From Burkholderia savannae (GTDB lineage: Bacteria; Pseudomonadota; Gammaproteobacteria; Burkholderiales; Burkholderiaceae): DNA of 64,000 nt. Both the position numbers and the translations under genes were made by a program. Location: assembly GCF_001524445.2 (NCBI RefSeq), contig NZ_CP013417.1, positions 1-64,000 of the forward strand. Direction: 5' to 3'. The notes below the pieces were generated by a model. That model was not told the origin of the DNA and searched no databases. It saw nothing but the letters and a program-made list of their open reading frames with translations. Of this stretch, positions 37,547 through 46,902 are shown in pieces; the first letter of the stretch is position 1; the number at the start of each line of letters is the position of its first letter.

Positions 37547-38070
37547 CGTGATGTCTCCTTTGGGGGTTTGTGATGAAATCGATCACGCGCGCGTCGGCAT
37601 CGTGCGGCGCGCGCACGCGTCTCGCATCGTCGCGACGACGGCGAACAGATGTGGATCGGCTGAGCGAAGGCGTGCGTGCGCCGCTTCAGGCGCGCGCGGT
37701 GCCCGCGTCTCGCTTGCGTGAGCCGGCGTGACTCAAATGGAAGAAGGAACGGACGACGCGGGGCGCATCGCAGCGCGATGCCGGCGGGCGCGATCGGCGC
37801 TCGGGCGCGAGGGTGGGCGTGATGCGCGCGTCTCGGTTCGCGCGGCAAATCGTCGGATGCATCGAGCGGTGTCTCCAGCATGCATGAACAGATGCTCCTC
37901 GGTCGGAGTCTGGTATTTGGCGCTATGCTAGTGGCTGTTCGCGAGTGGATGTTCCTGTATTTGTCTTAATTTTAGAAAAAGAAACTATGGCCGCGTGGCC
38001 GCGCATCGCCGTGCACGATGCGCCCCGGTCGCGTGTCCCGTTCGAACGACGACATTCACGGAGTCCGATC
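37547..38070. other. intergenic region between divergent genes
   Basis: 524 bp holding the promoters of the permease and of the small membrane protein. The 37900-37985 part is AT-richer. No gene or known RNA was recognised. Confidence 0.4.
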
Positions 38071-38388
38071 ATGCCGATCGACAGCGGTTGGGTTGCGTCT
38101 ACAGGAGTGCCCGCGGCCATCTACTTGTTCTGTCTGGGCTATGCGCTTTTTCGCGCGTTCGGGCCGCGCCGCTCGCGTTATCCGAAACTGATGCGCTTCT
38201 ATTCGATTGTTTGTGCGTGCGCGATGCTTTTCGGAATGCTCGTGACGATCGGCGTCACGATTCGTGCGAGCGACGCATCCGCGCTTGCGTCGCTCGGAGC
38301 CACGATTACGTTCATCGGGATCGTCGGCGTGTTGATCGGTGGCATGTGCGAAGCGACCGTGTCGTTCGGCAAGCGTTGGGAGCGCTGA
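38071..38388 (+). CDS. small integral membrane protein
   Basis: 105-aa protein with three hydrophobic segments (about residues 8-25, 46-66 and 72-95). The ATG at 38071 has GGAG 7 nt upstream and gives the most compact protein; a longer frame from 37945 has no ribosome site. No family was recognised. Confidence 0.6.
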   Translation: MPIDSGWVASTGVPAAIYLFCLGYALFRAFGPRRSRYPKLMRFYSIVCACAMLFGMLVTIGVTIRASDASALASLGATITFIGIVGVLIGGMCEATVSFGKRWER

Positions 38389-39276
38389 GCCGGCCGCGCG
38401 TTTCACGCGCGTTCGACGGAGCGGGCGGGGCTGGATGTCGTTTGTTCTGGCCAGTCGAGAAACGAATGTCGGCCAACATTCGCAACTAACGAGCAGGGCA
38501 TTTAAGACCCGCCCAGTGTCGCGATTTCCCCGTTGTCGCTACCTGCAAATGTCATTCGTCCGCAAAGGCATGCCGCATGTTCAACAGAAGACGATTCGAT
38601 TGAATCGAACTTGCAACACGGGAAGCGGCGGGCCTGCGCCGAAAGAGTTATCCACCCCAAGCTCTGGAAATCCTCGGGATAACTCGTCACCCTGCCTGTG
38701 GACCATATCTTGATAAGGCGAGCCGTGCTTAAAAGCGCGTCGAAGTTATCCTTCGCTCGTGGCGGATATTCACGCTCAGTCGATATGGTTATGGAATCGA
38801 TGTCGCTCTGATGTATCAGGGAAAACCCCGGTTTTCCACAGGAATGAGTCGCCTTTGTTAACTCTTACTACGTATACATACATAAATTAAAAGAATTGAA
38901 GACGCAATGCACAGCGAAGCCCGTGTCGATCTCGAAAGCAGTCCACAAGCCACGTTGAACAAGCGCATGAAGGAAGGCATGCAAAAGACTGTGCCCAAGC
39001 GAATCCGCGAATCAAGGAAAGTGAATCGACGCGTCGTGGCGCGGCGCGCGGAATTCAGGCGAGTTCGCCCCGCTTTGCGGCTGGGTTTGGGAAAACCGCG
39101 AGCCGGAGCGGTGGTTTTGTGCGATGGCTTGCGCTGCCCCGGTCCGCCGCCGCGACTTACGCGCGGACCGGCGCAAATTCGGAAGAGGGAGAATTCGACG
39201 CGAACGGACCCGGCATGCGCGAGCACGTACGCCGGGCGCATGGCGATCGACATCGCGTCGTGAACGGAAATTGCGC
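38389..39276. other. gene-poor region with DnaA-box-like motifs
   Basis: 888 bp without a convincing gene. TTATCCACC (38648-38656) and TTTTCCACA (38832-38840) resemble DnaA boxes, and 38855-38905 is AT-rich. An Arg-rich 118-codon frame at 38907 has no motif. It may be the remains of a lost gene. Confidence 0.35.
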
Positions 39277-40080
39277 TTATCGGTGCGCCATCCGGGCGCC
39301 GGCATCCGGAACGGCCCGCTCGACGAGCACGATGTGTTCGCCGTCGGCCGTGCGTTCGACTCGCGCATCGACTCCATACGCGCGCCGCAGGCTCGCCGGC
39401 TCCAGCACGTCGGACGGCAAGCCGTCCGCCAGCACGCCGTCGGGCCCGAGCAGCGCCATACGATCGCAGAAGCGCGACGCGAGATTCAGGTCGTGCATCG
39501 CGACGACGACGATCGCCGCCCGGCGGCCAGCCGCGTCGCGCATCGCTTCGAGCGCGAGCAATTGCCAGCGCAGATCGAGCGCGCTCGTCGGCTCGTCGAG
39601 CAGCAGAAGCGGCGTGTGCCGCACCAGCACCTGCGCGAGGCCGACCATCTGGCGCTGGCCGCCCGACAGGCTGTCGAGCGGCTTCATCGCAAGCGGATGC
39701 AGCCGCAGTTGCTCGAACACCGCATGCAGCCGCGCATCGTGCTCGGCGCTCGACAGCCCGCCGCACGTCGCGCGCAGCGCGCCGCTCACCGCCTCGTAGA
39801 CGAGGAGCGTCGACGCTTGCGGCAGCGTCTGCGGCAGATAGCCGACGCGCCGCATGTGCTCTCGGCGCGAGCCGCGCAGCAGATCGACGCGGCCGAGCGA
39901 CACCGCGCCGCGCGCCCGCACGAGCCGCGCGATCGCGCGCAGCAGCGTCGATTTCCCGACGCCGTTCGGCCCGAGCACGGCCACCACGCAGCCCGGCTCG
40001 ATCGGCCGCAGCGCGAGCGAATCGAGGATCTCGCGGCGGCCGTACGCGACGCTCAGGTTGTCGATGCGCAGCTCAGCCAT
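39277..40080 (-). CDS. ferric-siderophore ABC transporter, ATP-binding protein
   Basis: 267-aa FecE/FepC-type ATPase: Walker A GPNGVGKSTLLRA, signature LSGGQRQMVGLAQVL, Walker B LLLLDEPTSALD, H-loop VVAMHDLNLA. Last gene of the uptake operon; its start overlaps the permease stop by 8 bp. It powers import of the ferric catecholate made by the adjacent locus. Confidence 0.93.
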   Translation of the reverse strand: MAELRIDNLSVAYGRREILDSLALRPIEPGCVVAVLGPNGVGKSTLLRAIARLVRARGAVSLGRVDLLRGSRREHMRRVGYLPQTLPQASTLLVYEAVSGALRATCGGLSSAEHDARLHAVFEQLRLHPLAMKPLDSLSGGQRQMVGLAQVLVRHTPLLLLDEPTSALDLRWQLLALEAMRDAAGRRAAIVVVAMHDLNLASRFCDRMALLGPDGVLADGLPSDVLEPASLRRAYGVDARVERTADGEHIVLVERAVPDAGARMAHR

Positions 40081-41131
40081 CGCGTCTGCGCCGACTGATC
40101 AGCGTCATGAAAAGCGGCACGCCGACGAGCGCGGTGATGATGCCGATCGGCAGCACGAGGCCGCTGACGAGCGTCTTGCTGAGGATCGACGCGCCCGAGA
40201 GCATGATCGCGCCGGCGAGCATGCCGCCCGGCAGGTAATAGCGGTGATCGTCGCCGACGAGCAGCCGCGCGATGTGCGGCCCGACGAGCCCGACGAAGCC
40301 GATCGTGCCGACGAACGACAGCGCGGTGGCCGACAGCAGGCTGATGCGCACGAGCGTGACGAGCCGCAGCCGCTCGACGGCGATGCCCATGCTGCGCGCC
40401 TGCTCTTCGCCCGAGCGCAGCGCGGTCATCGACCACACGTGCGTGCTCGCCCGCAGCGCGCACGCGGCGAGCACGCCCGCGAGGAGCGCGATCTTGCTCC
40501 AGCTCGCGCGCGCGAGGCTGCCCATGCTCCAGAACACGATCTGCTCGAGCGCGTTGCTGTCGGCGATGAATTGCAGCAGCCACAGCAGCGCCTCGAAGCT
40601 GAACATCAGGCCGATGCCGAACAGCACGACCGTTTCGGTCGTCGCGCCGTGTCGCCACGCGAGCCAGACGATGAGCAGCGTCGCGGCCGTCGCGCTCGCG
40701 AACGCCCCGAGCGACAGCGCGAGGTTCTCGTTCCACACGACGAGCTGCCAGCCGGCGAGCACGACGACCGACGCGCCCACGCTCGCGGCGGCCGACAGGC
40801 CGAGCGTGAACGGGCTGGCGAGCGGATTGTTGAGCACGGTCTGCATTTCGGCGCCGGCGAGGCCGAGCGCGGCGCCGACGAGAATCGCCATCAACGCGTA
40901 CGGCAGGCGTACGTTCCAGAGGATCACGCGCTGCTCGAGCGGCAGGCTGTCGGGCGACAGAAGGCCGGCGACGATGTCGGCGGGCGCGAACGTCGACGGG
41001 CCGGTGGCGACGTCGATCACGACGAGCGTCGCGAGCAGGCCTGCGAGCAGCATGAGCGCGACGAGGCGGCGCGCGGCGATCGCGCGGTAGCGCGTCCTGA
41101 GCGAGAGCCGGGAGGCGGGCAGCGTGCTCAT
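40073..41131 (-). CDS. ferric-siderophore ABC transporter, FecCD-family permease
   Basis: 352-aa permease with about 10 helices: YALMAILVGAALGLAGAEMQTVLNNPLASPFTLGLSAAASVGAS is the FecCD signature. ATG at 41131 overlaps the esterase stop (ATGA). A single permease gene implies a homodimer, as in BtuC- and HmuU-type systems, unlike FepDG. Confidence 0.93.
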   Translation of the reverse strand: MSTLPASRLSLRTRYRAIAARRLVALMLLAGLLATLVVIDVATGPSTFAPADIVAGLLSPDSLPLEQRVILWNVRLPYALMAILVGAALGLAGAEMQTVLNNPLASPFTLGLSAAASVGASVVVLAGWQLVVWNENLALSLGAFASATAATLLIVWLAWRHGATTETVVLFGIGLMFSFEALLWLLQFIADSNALEQIVFWSMGSLARASWSKIALLAGVLAACALRASTHVWSMTALRSGEEQARSMGIAVERLRLVTLVRISLLSATALSFVGTIGFVGLVGPHIARLLVGDDHRYYLPGGMLAGAIMLSGASILSKTLVSGLVLPIGIITALVGVPLFMTLISRRRRDG

Positions 41132-42240
41132 CCGCGCGAGCCGTCGGAGGCTGCCGTGGCGGGCGCGGTCGACGTTTCGGGCGCCGACGCGATGCGCACC
41201 GCGAGCGCCGCGCTCGGCAGCACGACGCTGCCGTGATCCTCGCCGGCGATCACGCGGCATTCGGCGTGCAAGCCGCGCACCGGCTGCACGCCGTGCACGA
41301 ACTCGCGCGCGGAGCTGACCTGCTTGCGCGCCTGCTGACGGCGCGCGCGTTCGGGATCGGGATTCGGCGCGCCTTCCTCGAGGCTGCCCACGGTGACGAG
41401 CAGGTCGACGGGCGTATCGAGCGCCGCCGTGCGTTCGACGAAGCGGTCGCGAAACGGCACGAGCGCGCGATCGCCCCACCAGATCGACGGGCTTGCCGCG
41501 ACGTAGCGCCGGAACACGTGCGTGCGCGTGAGCATCGCGTACAGCGTGAGCAGCCCGCCGTACGAATGGCCGAACAGTGTTTGGCGGCGCGCGTCGACGG
41601 CGAATTGCCCTGCGAGCCACGGCTGCAGGTCGTGCTCGACGAAATCGAGGAAGCGGTCGGCGCCGGTGCGGATCGCGCCCGCCGATGGAAGCGCATCCGC
41701 GTCATTCGCTCGATCGTCCGCGTTGCCTTCCGACGCGTGCGCGTCGTGCGCGCTGCACGGGATCGGCGCCGGCGCCGCCGCTTCGCCCGCGAGCGGCGCG
41801 AGCGTGTAATCGGCGGCGCGCGCCTGCATGTCGTACGACGCGTCCGTCGCATAGCCGAGCGCGACGATCGCCGGCACGTCCGCCGGATCGACGCCGGGCC
41901 GCGCTGCGTGATTACGCGCGAGCTGCGCGAACAGATGGAATGCCGCGTTGCCGTCGAGCGCGTACAGCACGGGATGGCCAGCGGGCGGCGCGGGCGGCGG
42001 CGGCAGCGCGACGAAAATGCGCCGCCGTTGACCCGCGATCGATACGTCGATCCGGCGGCTTCGCGGCGTCTCGACCGCGGGCGCGTCGGCGAGGCCGGGC
42101 AACGCAACGGTGCCGCGGGTGCCGCCGCGAGCCGCGTTCGCCGGCGCCGCGCAACAAGGCAGCGGGGACAGCGAAGACAGCGCTGTGCCGAGCCCGGCGG
42201 CCAGCAGCGAGCGGCGCGCCGCGAAAGCGGGTCCGGGCAT
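41128..42240 (-). CDS. siderophore esterase (IroE/Fes-like alpha/beta hydrolase)
   Basis: 370-aa exported hydrolase. The signal peptide with ARRSLLAAG suggests Tat or Sec export. The serine motif is TLFGHSYGGLLTLYAML; the C-terminal AGEDHGSVVLPSA provides the His. These match IroE/Fes-like esterases (PF00756). Its place inside the uptake operon suggests release of iron or trimming of the siderophore in the periplasm. A low-complexity insertion lies at about residues 150-200. Confidence 0.85.
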   Translation of the reverse strand: MPGPAFAARRSLLAAGLGTALSSLSPLPCCAAPANAARGGTRGTVALPGLADAPAVETPRSRRIDVSIAGQRRRIFVALPPPPAPPAGHPVLYALDGNAAFHLFAQLARNHAARPGVDPADVPAIVALGYATDASYDMQARAADYTLAPLAGEAAAPAPIPCSAHDAHASEGNADDRANDADALPSAGAIRTGADRFLDFVEHDLQPWLAGQFAVDARRQTLFGHSYGGLLTLYAMLTRTHVFRRYVAASPSIWWGDRALVPFRDRFVERTAALDTPVDLLVTVGSLEEGAPNPDPERARRQQARKQVSSAREFVHGVQPVRGLHAECRVIAGEDHGSVVLPSAALAVRIASAPETSTAPATAASDGSRG

Positions 42241-42241
42241 G

Positions 42242-43375
42242 TCAGCGCGCCTCGCTGATCCAGTACTCGCCGTTCAACGCGACCGGCTGAAAGCGCGCAT
42301 ACAGTTGCTCGAGCGTGCGCCGCGGATCGAGATCGGCGAACAGTTCGGGATGCAGCCATTTGGCCATCGCCTGCACCGCGACGACGTTGAACGGCGAGTT
42401 GTAGAAGTGATGCCAGATCGCGTGCGCGCGGCCTTGCCGGACCGCACGCAGCGGCGCGAACTGGGGGCGCCGCAGCGCTCGCTCGAGCGAGCGCCGCGCA
42501 ACGTCGGCCGGCACGCCCGCGCCGAGCGCGATCCGTTGCGGCGTGCTTTGCAGCGTTTGCGCCGAGCCGATCGCCGTGCCGATGTAGACGGACGGCTGGC
42601 GGCTCAGCAGGTATTCGGGATTGAGCATCCCATGCTCGCCGGGGACGATGCCCTTCGCGACGTTGGCGCCGCCCGCCGCGTCGAGCAGGCGGCCCATCAT
42701 GCCTGTCATCGTGTCGCAGCAGTCGGTCGCGAGCCCGACGCGGCTTTCGAGAAACACGGTCGGCGCGGCGGGCCGCGCGGCCTTCAGCCGCTGCCGGACG
42801 ACGTCGAGCTGCCGCTGCCACTCGGCGTTGAACGCGGCCGCGCGCTCGGGCGAGCCGAACACCTGGCCGAGCACCGCGATGCTGCGCGGCGTGTTGCCGA
42901 GCGGATCGTGACGGAAATCGACGAACACGATCGCGACGCCGGCCGCTTCGAGCCGCGCGAGCGTTTCGCGATCGCGCTCGCCGGGGCCGTGGCCGCCGCC
43001 CAGTCCGAAGATCGCGACTTGCGGGCGCAGCGCGAGCGCGCGCTCGTCGCTGAAGCTGCCTGCCTGCGACCGGCCGATGCGCGGCACGTTGTCCAGATGC
43101 GGAAATTTGCCGCGCCACTGCGCGTAGCTCGCCGGATCGAGCTGCTCGAAGTCGCCCATCATGCCGACGAGCCGGCGGCTCGGATCGCCTTGCTCGGCGA
43201 TCGCGACCGCGGGCAGCAGGCGTCCTTCGCCGAGCAGCACGCGCTCGACGTTCGCCGGCAGGCGGACGGTGCGGCCCGCAAGATCGGTGACGGTCTGCTG
43301 CGCGTGCGCGGAATGAATCAACGAAACGGTCAACCATGCGCAAAGCAGTGACCAAAATCTGCTTGTGTTTCTCAC
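42242..43375 (-). CDS. ferric-siderophore ABC transporter, periplasmic binding protein (FecB/FepB-like)
   Basis: 377-aa periplasmic protein with a signal peptide (about 25 residues, ending HSAHA) and a TroA-type fold: VTDLAGRTVRLPANVERVLLGEG. GTG at 43375 gives the signal peptide; longer frames run through the Fur box and are unlikely. First gene of the uptake operon, 23 bp downstream of a Fur-box-like palindrome. Confidence 0.88.
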   Translation of the reverse strand: MRNTSRFWSLLCAWLTVSLIHSAHAQQTVTDLAGRTVRLPANVERVLLGEGRLLPAVAIAEQGDPSRRLVGMMGDFEQLDPASYAQWRGKFPHLDNVPRIGRSQAGSFSDERALALRPQVAIFGLGGGHGPGERDRETLARLEAAGVAIVFVDFRHDPLGNTPRSIAVLGQVFGSPERAAAFNAEWQRQLDVVRQRLKAARPAAPTVFLESRVGLATDCCDTMTGMMGRLLDAAGGANVAKGIVPGEHGMLNPEYLLSRQPSVYIGTAIGSAQTLQSTPQRIALGAGVPADVARRSLERALRRPQFAPLRAVRQGRAHAIWHHFYNSPFNVVAVQAMAKWLHPELFADLDPRRTLEQLYARFQPVALNGEYWISEAR

Positions 43376-43397
43376 GCTATTCCCGATACGATATAAA

Positions 43398-43417
43398 TGA
43401 TAATTATTCTCATTTGA
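43398..43417 (-). promoter_or_regulatory. Fur box of the siderophore uptake operon
   Basis: AAATGAGAATAATTATCATT on the minus strand, an extended palindrome close to the GATAATGATAATCATTATC consensus, between the divergent binding-protein and AraC genes. It could control both. Confidence 0.85.
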
Positions 43418-43472
43418 TTCTAACCGAGATTGCGCCCCCGTAGCCGCGCCCGATGTTTGGCCGAGCAACGGA

Positions 43473-44546
43473 TTGGTTTGCGTGAGCGGCGACGTGCGTC
43501 GCCGGGCCGCGGCGTCGAGGGCGCGCGAAGTGCGGGCGGGGCTGAAGAAATTGGATGCGCGCGTAGAAAACCTGTTTCCTTCCGGTCGCCGGGACCATGC
43601 GGCGCACATCGCCAAGGTCCGCGAAGTGCGGCCGGGCCTGCGCGTTCATGCGGACGACGCAATCGACGAATTCGACGCGGTCATGTCCGGCCAATGCACG
43701 GCGGGGCTGCATCTCGTGCTGCTGCTCGAAGGCGAGCTCGACGTGTCGTACGGCGATCGCCGCATCGTGCTGACGACCGCTGCCCGGCCGCACGTGTGCC
43801 CGGCGCCGCCGAGCGGCGGCCGCAAGCCGGCCGGCGAGATGCAGGCGTTCCTCGTCAATGCGGTCGAGCCGGACACGTTCAGCCGGCGCGTCAGCAAGGG
43901 CGGCTACGCACGCCGCTTGAGCCTCGGCATCTCGGGCGAATGGCTGCGTCATCTGCAGGCGGCGAGTCGCGCGGCGATGCCCGAGCGGCTCGATTCGCTG
44001 CTGTCCGCGCATCTGTCGGTGCGCTTCTGGCAACCGACGCCGCGCGCGATCGCGCTCGCCGAGCAGATCGTGCGGCCGCCCGCGTATCAGCCGATGCTGC
44101 AGGCGATCTATCTCGAAAGCCGCGTGCTCGACCTGCTCGCCGAGGCGCTCGCGCCGCTGCAGACCGAGCAGCCTGCGATGGCGGCGGGCGCGGCGCAGGA
44201 GGCCGCGAATCTCGGTTCGCGCGGCTATCGCCGGATGGCCGAATTGCGCGCGTTCCTCGGCAGCGAGGCGGCGCAACAGCTTTCGCTCGACGACATCGCC
44301 CGCCAGATGGGCATGAACGCGAACGCGATGCAGCGCCAGTTCCGCAGCGTCTACGGCACCACGATCTTCGATTTCCTGCGCGAAAGCTGCTTGCAGCGTG
44401 CGCGGCTCGCGCTCGAGCGCGACGCGATCAGCGTCAAGCAGGCGGCCGCGCTCGCCGGTTACACGAGCGCGGCGAACTTCGCGACCGCATACAAGCGCCG
44501 CTTCGGCTTGACGCCGAAGCTCGCGCGCCGCAGCGGTCAGCACTGA
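43473..44546 (+). CDS. AraC-family regulator of the siderophore locus (PchR-like)
   Basis: 357-aa regulator with an N-terminal sensor part and a C-terminal AraC domain: SLDDIARQMGMNANAMQRQFRSVYG, then AAALAGYTSAANFATAYKRRFGLTP. This layout is that of PchR/YbtA, which sense the ferric siderophore and activate the receptor and biosynthesis genes. The TTG at 43473 is the longest start; a GTG at 43482 is possible. It sits between the uptake and biosynthesis arms. Confidence 0.85.
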   Translation: MVCVSGDVRRRAAASRAREVRAGLKKLDARVENLFPSGRRDHAAHIAKVREVRPGLRVHADDAIDEFDAVMSGQCTAGLHLVLLLEGELDVSYGDRRIVLTTAARPHVCPAPPSGGRKPAGEMQAFLVNAVEPDTFSRRVSKGGYARRLSLGISGEWLRHLQAASRAAMPERLDSLLSAHLSVRFWQPTPRAIALAEQIVRPPAYQPMLQAIYLESRVLDLLAEALAPLQTEQPAMAAGAAQEAANLGSRGYRRMAELRAFLGSEAAQQLSLDDIARQMGMNANAMQRQFRSVYGTTIFDFLRESCLQRARLALERDAISVKQAAALAGYTSAANFATAYKRRFGLTPKLARRSGQH

Positions 44547-44672
44547 GCGTCGCGCCGCGCCCCGCGGCCGGCACGCGGAGTGCGGCGTGCGAGGTACGAA
44601 GTGCGGTGACGCATGCACTCGCGTCACGCAAACAACTTCGTACCTTTCACAAATCTATCAACGCCTTTCGTC

Positions 44673-44700
44673 ATTGATAATGGAAATGAGAATCAATTCC
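44673..44700 (+). promoter_or_regulatory. Fur box upstream of the receptor and biosynthesis operon
   Basis: ATTGATAATGGAAATGAGAA followed by TCAATT contains three Fur hexamers (GATAAT, GAAATG, GAGAATC). It lies 24 bp before the receptor start. Confidence 0.78.
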
Positions 44701-44723
44701 ATTTGTCGATCAAGAAAGCCGTT

Positions 44724-46841
44724 ATGTCGAGTCATGTTCCAGGCCTTGCGTTGAAGCCGGCGGTCGCCGCCGCCTTGTATTTGATGGGGACGTCCGCCGG
44801 ATGGGCGCAGCCGGCCGCCGAGCCCGCGCCCGCCGAGGATGCGGCCGCGCTGAAGGCGATCGTCGTCACCGCCAGCCAGCGCGAGCAGGCGATCAAAGAG
44901 GCGCCCGCCAGCATCTCCGTCATCACCCGCGAAGACATCGAGGCGAAGCCGTACACGTCGTTCGCCGACATCGTCGGCAAAGTGGAGGGCGTGAGCGTCG
45001 TCGGCGCGTCGCCGAACGATCAGGACATCTCGATTCGCGGCATGCCCGGCGAATACACGCTGATCCTCGTCGACGGCCGCCGCCAGAACACGCGCGAGAC
45101 GATGAACCGGGGTACGGGCGGCGTGCAGAGCAATCTGCTGCCGCCGCTTTCCGCGATCGAGCGGATCGAGGTCGTGCGCGGGCCGATGTCGTCGCTGTAC
45201 GGCGCCGACGCGATGGGCGGCGTGATCAACGTGATCACGCGCAAGGTGCCGAAGCGCTGGGGCGGCACCGTCACCGCGAGCGGCGTGTTCCAGCTCGAGT
45301 CGAATCAGGGCGACACGCAAAGCGTCGATTTCTGGATCGGCGGCCCGCTGAAGAGCGACGTGCTCGGCTTGCAGGTGTCGGGGCGAGGGCTGCATCGGAG
45401 CGAGGACGACATCTACTATCCGAAAAGCGCAACGAGCGGCGCGAACGGGCAGCGCGCCGCGAGCTTCGACGTGAAGCTGACCGCGAAGCCCGCGAGCAAC
45501 CAGGACCTCACGCTGAACGCGGGCCACGATCAGTTCAGCTACCTGAGCACGCCGGGCAAAAGCCTCGCGCCTGCGAAGCCGGGCACGGCCGGGACGACGA
45601 TCGTCGAGACGCGGCACGTGCGCGACTACTGGGGCATTACGCACAACGGCCGCTGGGGCTTCGGCAACTCGACGCTGTCGCTGTATGGCGAGCGCGGCAC
45701 GCAGGAACAGTGGACGGCCGTCGCGCCGTCGCCCGTGAAACCCGCGATCACCGACACCGTGCTCGAAGGCAAGGTCGAGGTGCCGTGGTGGGGTGAGCGC
45801 AACATCCTGACGGCGGGCGCGCAGCACATCTGGTCGCGGCTGTCCGGCGCGGGGCGGCAGGATGCGGTGCCGAAGGGCTACGCCGTCAACTCGGACAGCA
45901 TCCAGCGCAATTCGTGGGCGCTCTTCGCCGAGAACGATTACTTCTTCAACAGCCGTTTCACGCTGACGACGGGCGTGCGGCTCGATCACGACGAGCGCTA
46001 CGGCAGCCACGTGAGCCCGCGCGCGTACGGCGTCTACAAGCTGAGCCCGACGCTCACGCTGCGAGGCGGCGTGTCCGCCGGCTTCAAGCCGCCGTCGCTG
46101 CGTCAGAGCACGGCGGGCTACTGCATGACGTCGGGCGGAGCGGCGGGCGCGGTGCCCGGCACGCTCTGCGGCAATCCGAGCCTCAAGCCCGAGACGAGCC
46201 TCAGCGAAGAGCTCGGCATCCGCTATGACCGCGGCGAGAGCCATGTGAGCCTCACGTTGTTCAACAACCTGTTCAAGAACAAGGTCGCGAGCTACGACTC
46301 CGGCGTGGCCGACCCGAGTTCGCCCGGCCGCAACATCTACGTGTACGACAACGTCGACCGCGTGAAGCTGTACGGGCTCGAAATCGGCGCGGGCGCGCGC
46401 GTGGCCAAGCAAGTGAAGATTTCGGGCGCGTACACGTTCACGCAATCTCGCCGCGAGGGCAGCGGCGAGAAAGCGTTCGACGGCAGCTCGCTCGACGGCT
46501 TCCCGCTCGACAAGACGCCGAAGCACAAATTCAACGTGCAGGTCGACTGGACGCCGACGCCGCGTCTCGATCTCTACGCGAACGTCAACTACACCGGCAC
46601 CGAATACTGGGCCGCGTTCCGCAACGGCGCGCAAGGCGTGCGCGAACGGCCGTCGACGACGACCTTCGACATCGGCGGCCGCTACCGGATCGACAAGCAT
46701 TTCTCGGTCAATTTCGCGGTGCTGAACCTGACGAACCGGATGGTGCCGATCGACGACCGCACGCGGGCGACCGGCCTGAGCGGCAACTGGCTCGTCGACC
46801 AGGGCCGCCGCGTCGCGGTGAGCCTGACCGCGGAGATGTAA
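44724..46841 (+). CDS. TonB-dependent catecholate siderophore receptor
   Basis: 705-aa outer-membrane receptor. The signal peptide ends at WAQ; a TonB box-like IVVTASQ follows, then the plug (KEAPASISVITREDIEAKPYTSFADIVGKVEGVSV, RGMPGEYTLILVDGRRQNTRE) and the beta-barrel, ending in Val-Ser-Leu-Thr-Ala-Glu-Met. The FepA/CirA/IrgA-like plug fits the catecholate made by the next genes. It is 61 bp ahead of the biosynthetic genes and shares their Fur control. Confidence 0.94.
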   Translation: MSSHVPGLALKPAVAAALYLMGTSAGWAQPAAEPAPAEDAAALKAIVVTASQREQAIKEAPASISVITREDIEAKPYTSFADIVGKVEGVSVVGASPNDQDISIRGMPGEYTLILVDGRRQNTRETMNRGTGGVQSNLLPPLSAIERIEVVRGPMSSLYGADAMGGVINVITRKVPKRWGGTVTASGVFQLESNQGDTQSVDFWIGGPLKSDVLGLQVSGRGLHRSEDDIYYPKSATSGANGQRAASFDVKLTAKPASNQDLTLNAGHDQFSYLSTPGKSLAPAKPGTAGTTIVETRHVRDYWGITHNGRWGFGNSTLSLYGERGTQEQWTAVAPSPVKPAITDTVLEGKVEVPWWGERNILTAGAQHIWSRLSGAGRQDAVPKGYAVNSDSIQRNSWALFAENDYFFNSRFTLTTGVRLDHDERYGSHVSPRAYGVYKLSPTLTLRGGVSAGFKPPSLRQSTAGYCMTSGGAAGAVPGTLCGNPSLKPETSLSEELGIRYDRGESHVSLTLFNNLFKNKVASYDSGVADPSSPGRNIYVYDNVDRVKLYGLEIGAGARVAKQVKISGAYTFTQSRREGSGEKAFDGSSLDGFPLDKTPKHKFNVQVDWTPTPRLDLYANVNYTGTEYWAAFRNGAQGVRERPSTTTFDIGGRYRIDKHFSVNFAVLNLTNRMVPIDDRTRATGLSGNWLVDQGRRVAVSLTAEM

Positions 46842-46902
46842 CGCGCACGCGCCGCGCGACGCGGCGCGTCGATCCAGACGATTCGAATTCGGAGGTCACA
46901 AC

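Noticed and set aside
38640..38900. Chromosomal replication origin
   Set aside because: Too few good DnaA boxes and no dnaA, parA or gidA genes nearby.
38907..39263. 118-codon ORF
   Set aside because: Arg-rich, no recognisable domain and no ribosome site; treated as chance.
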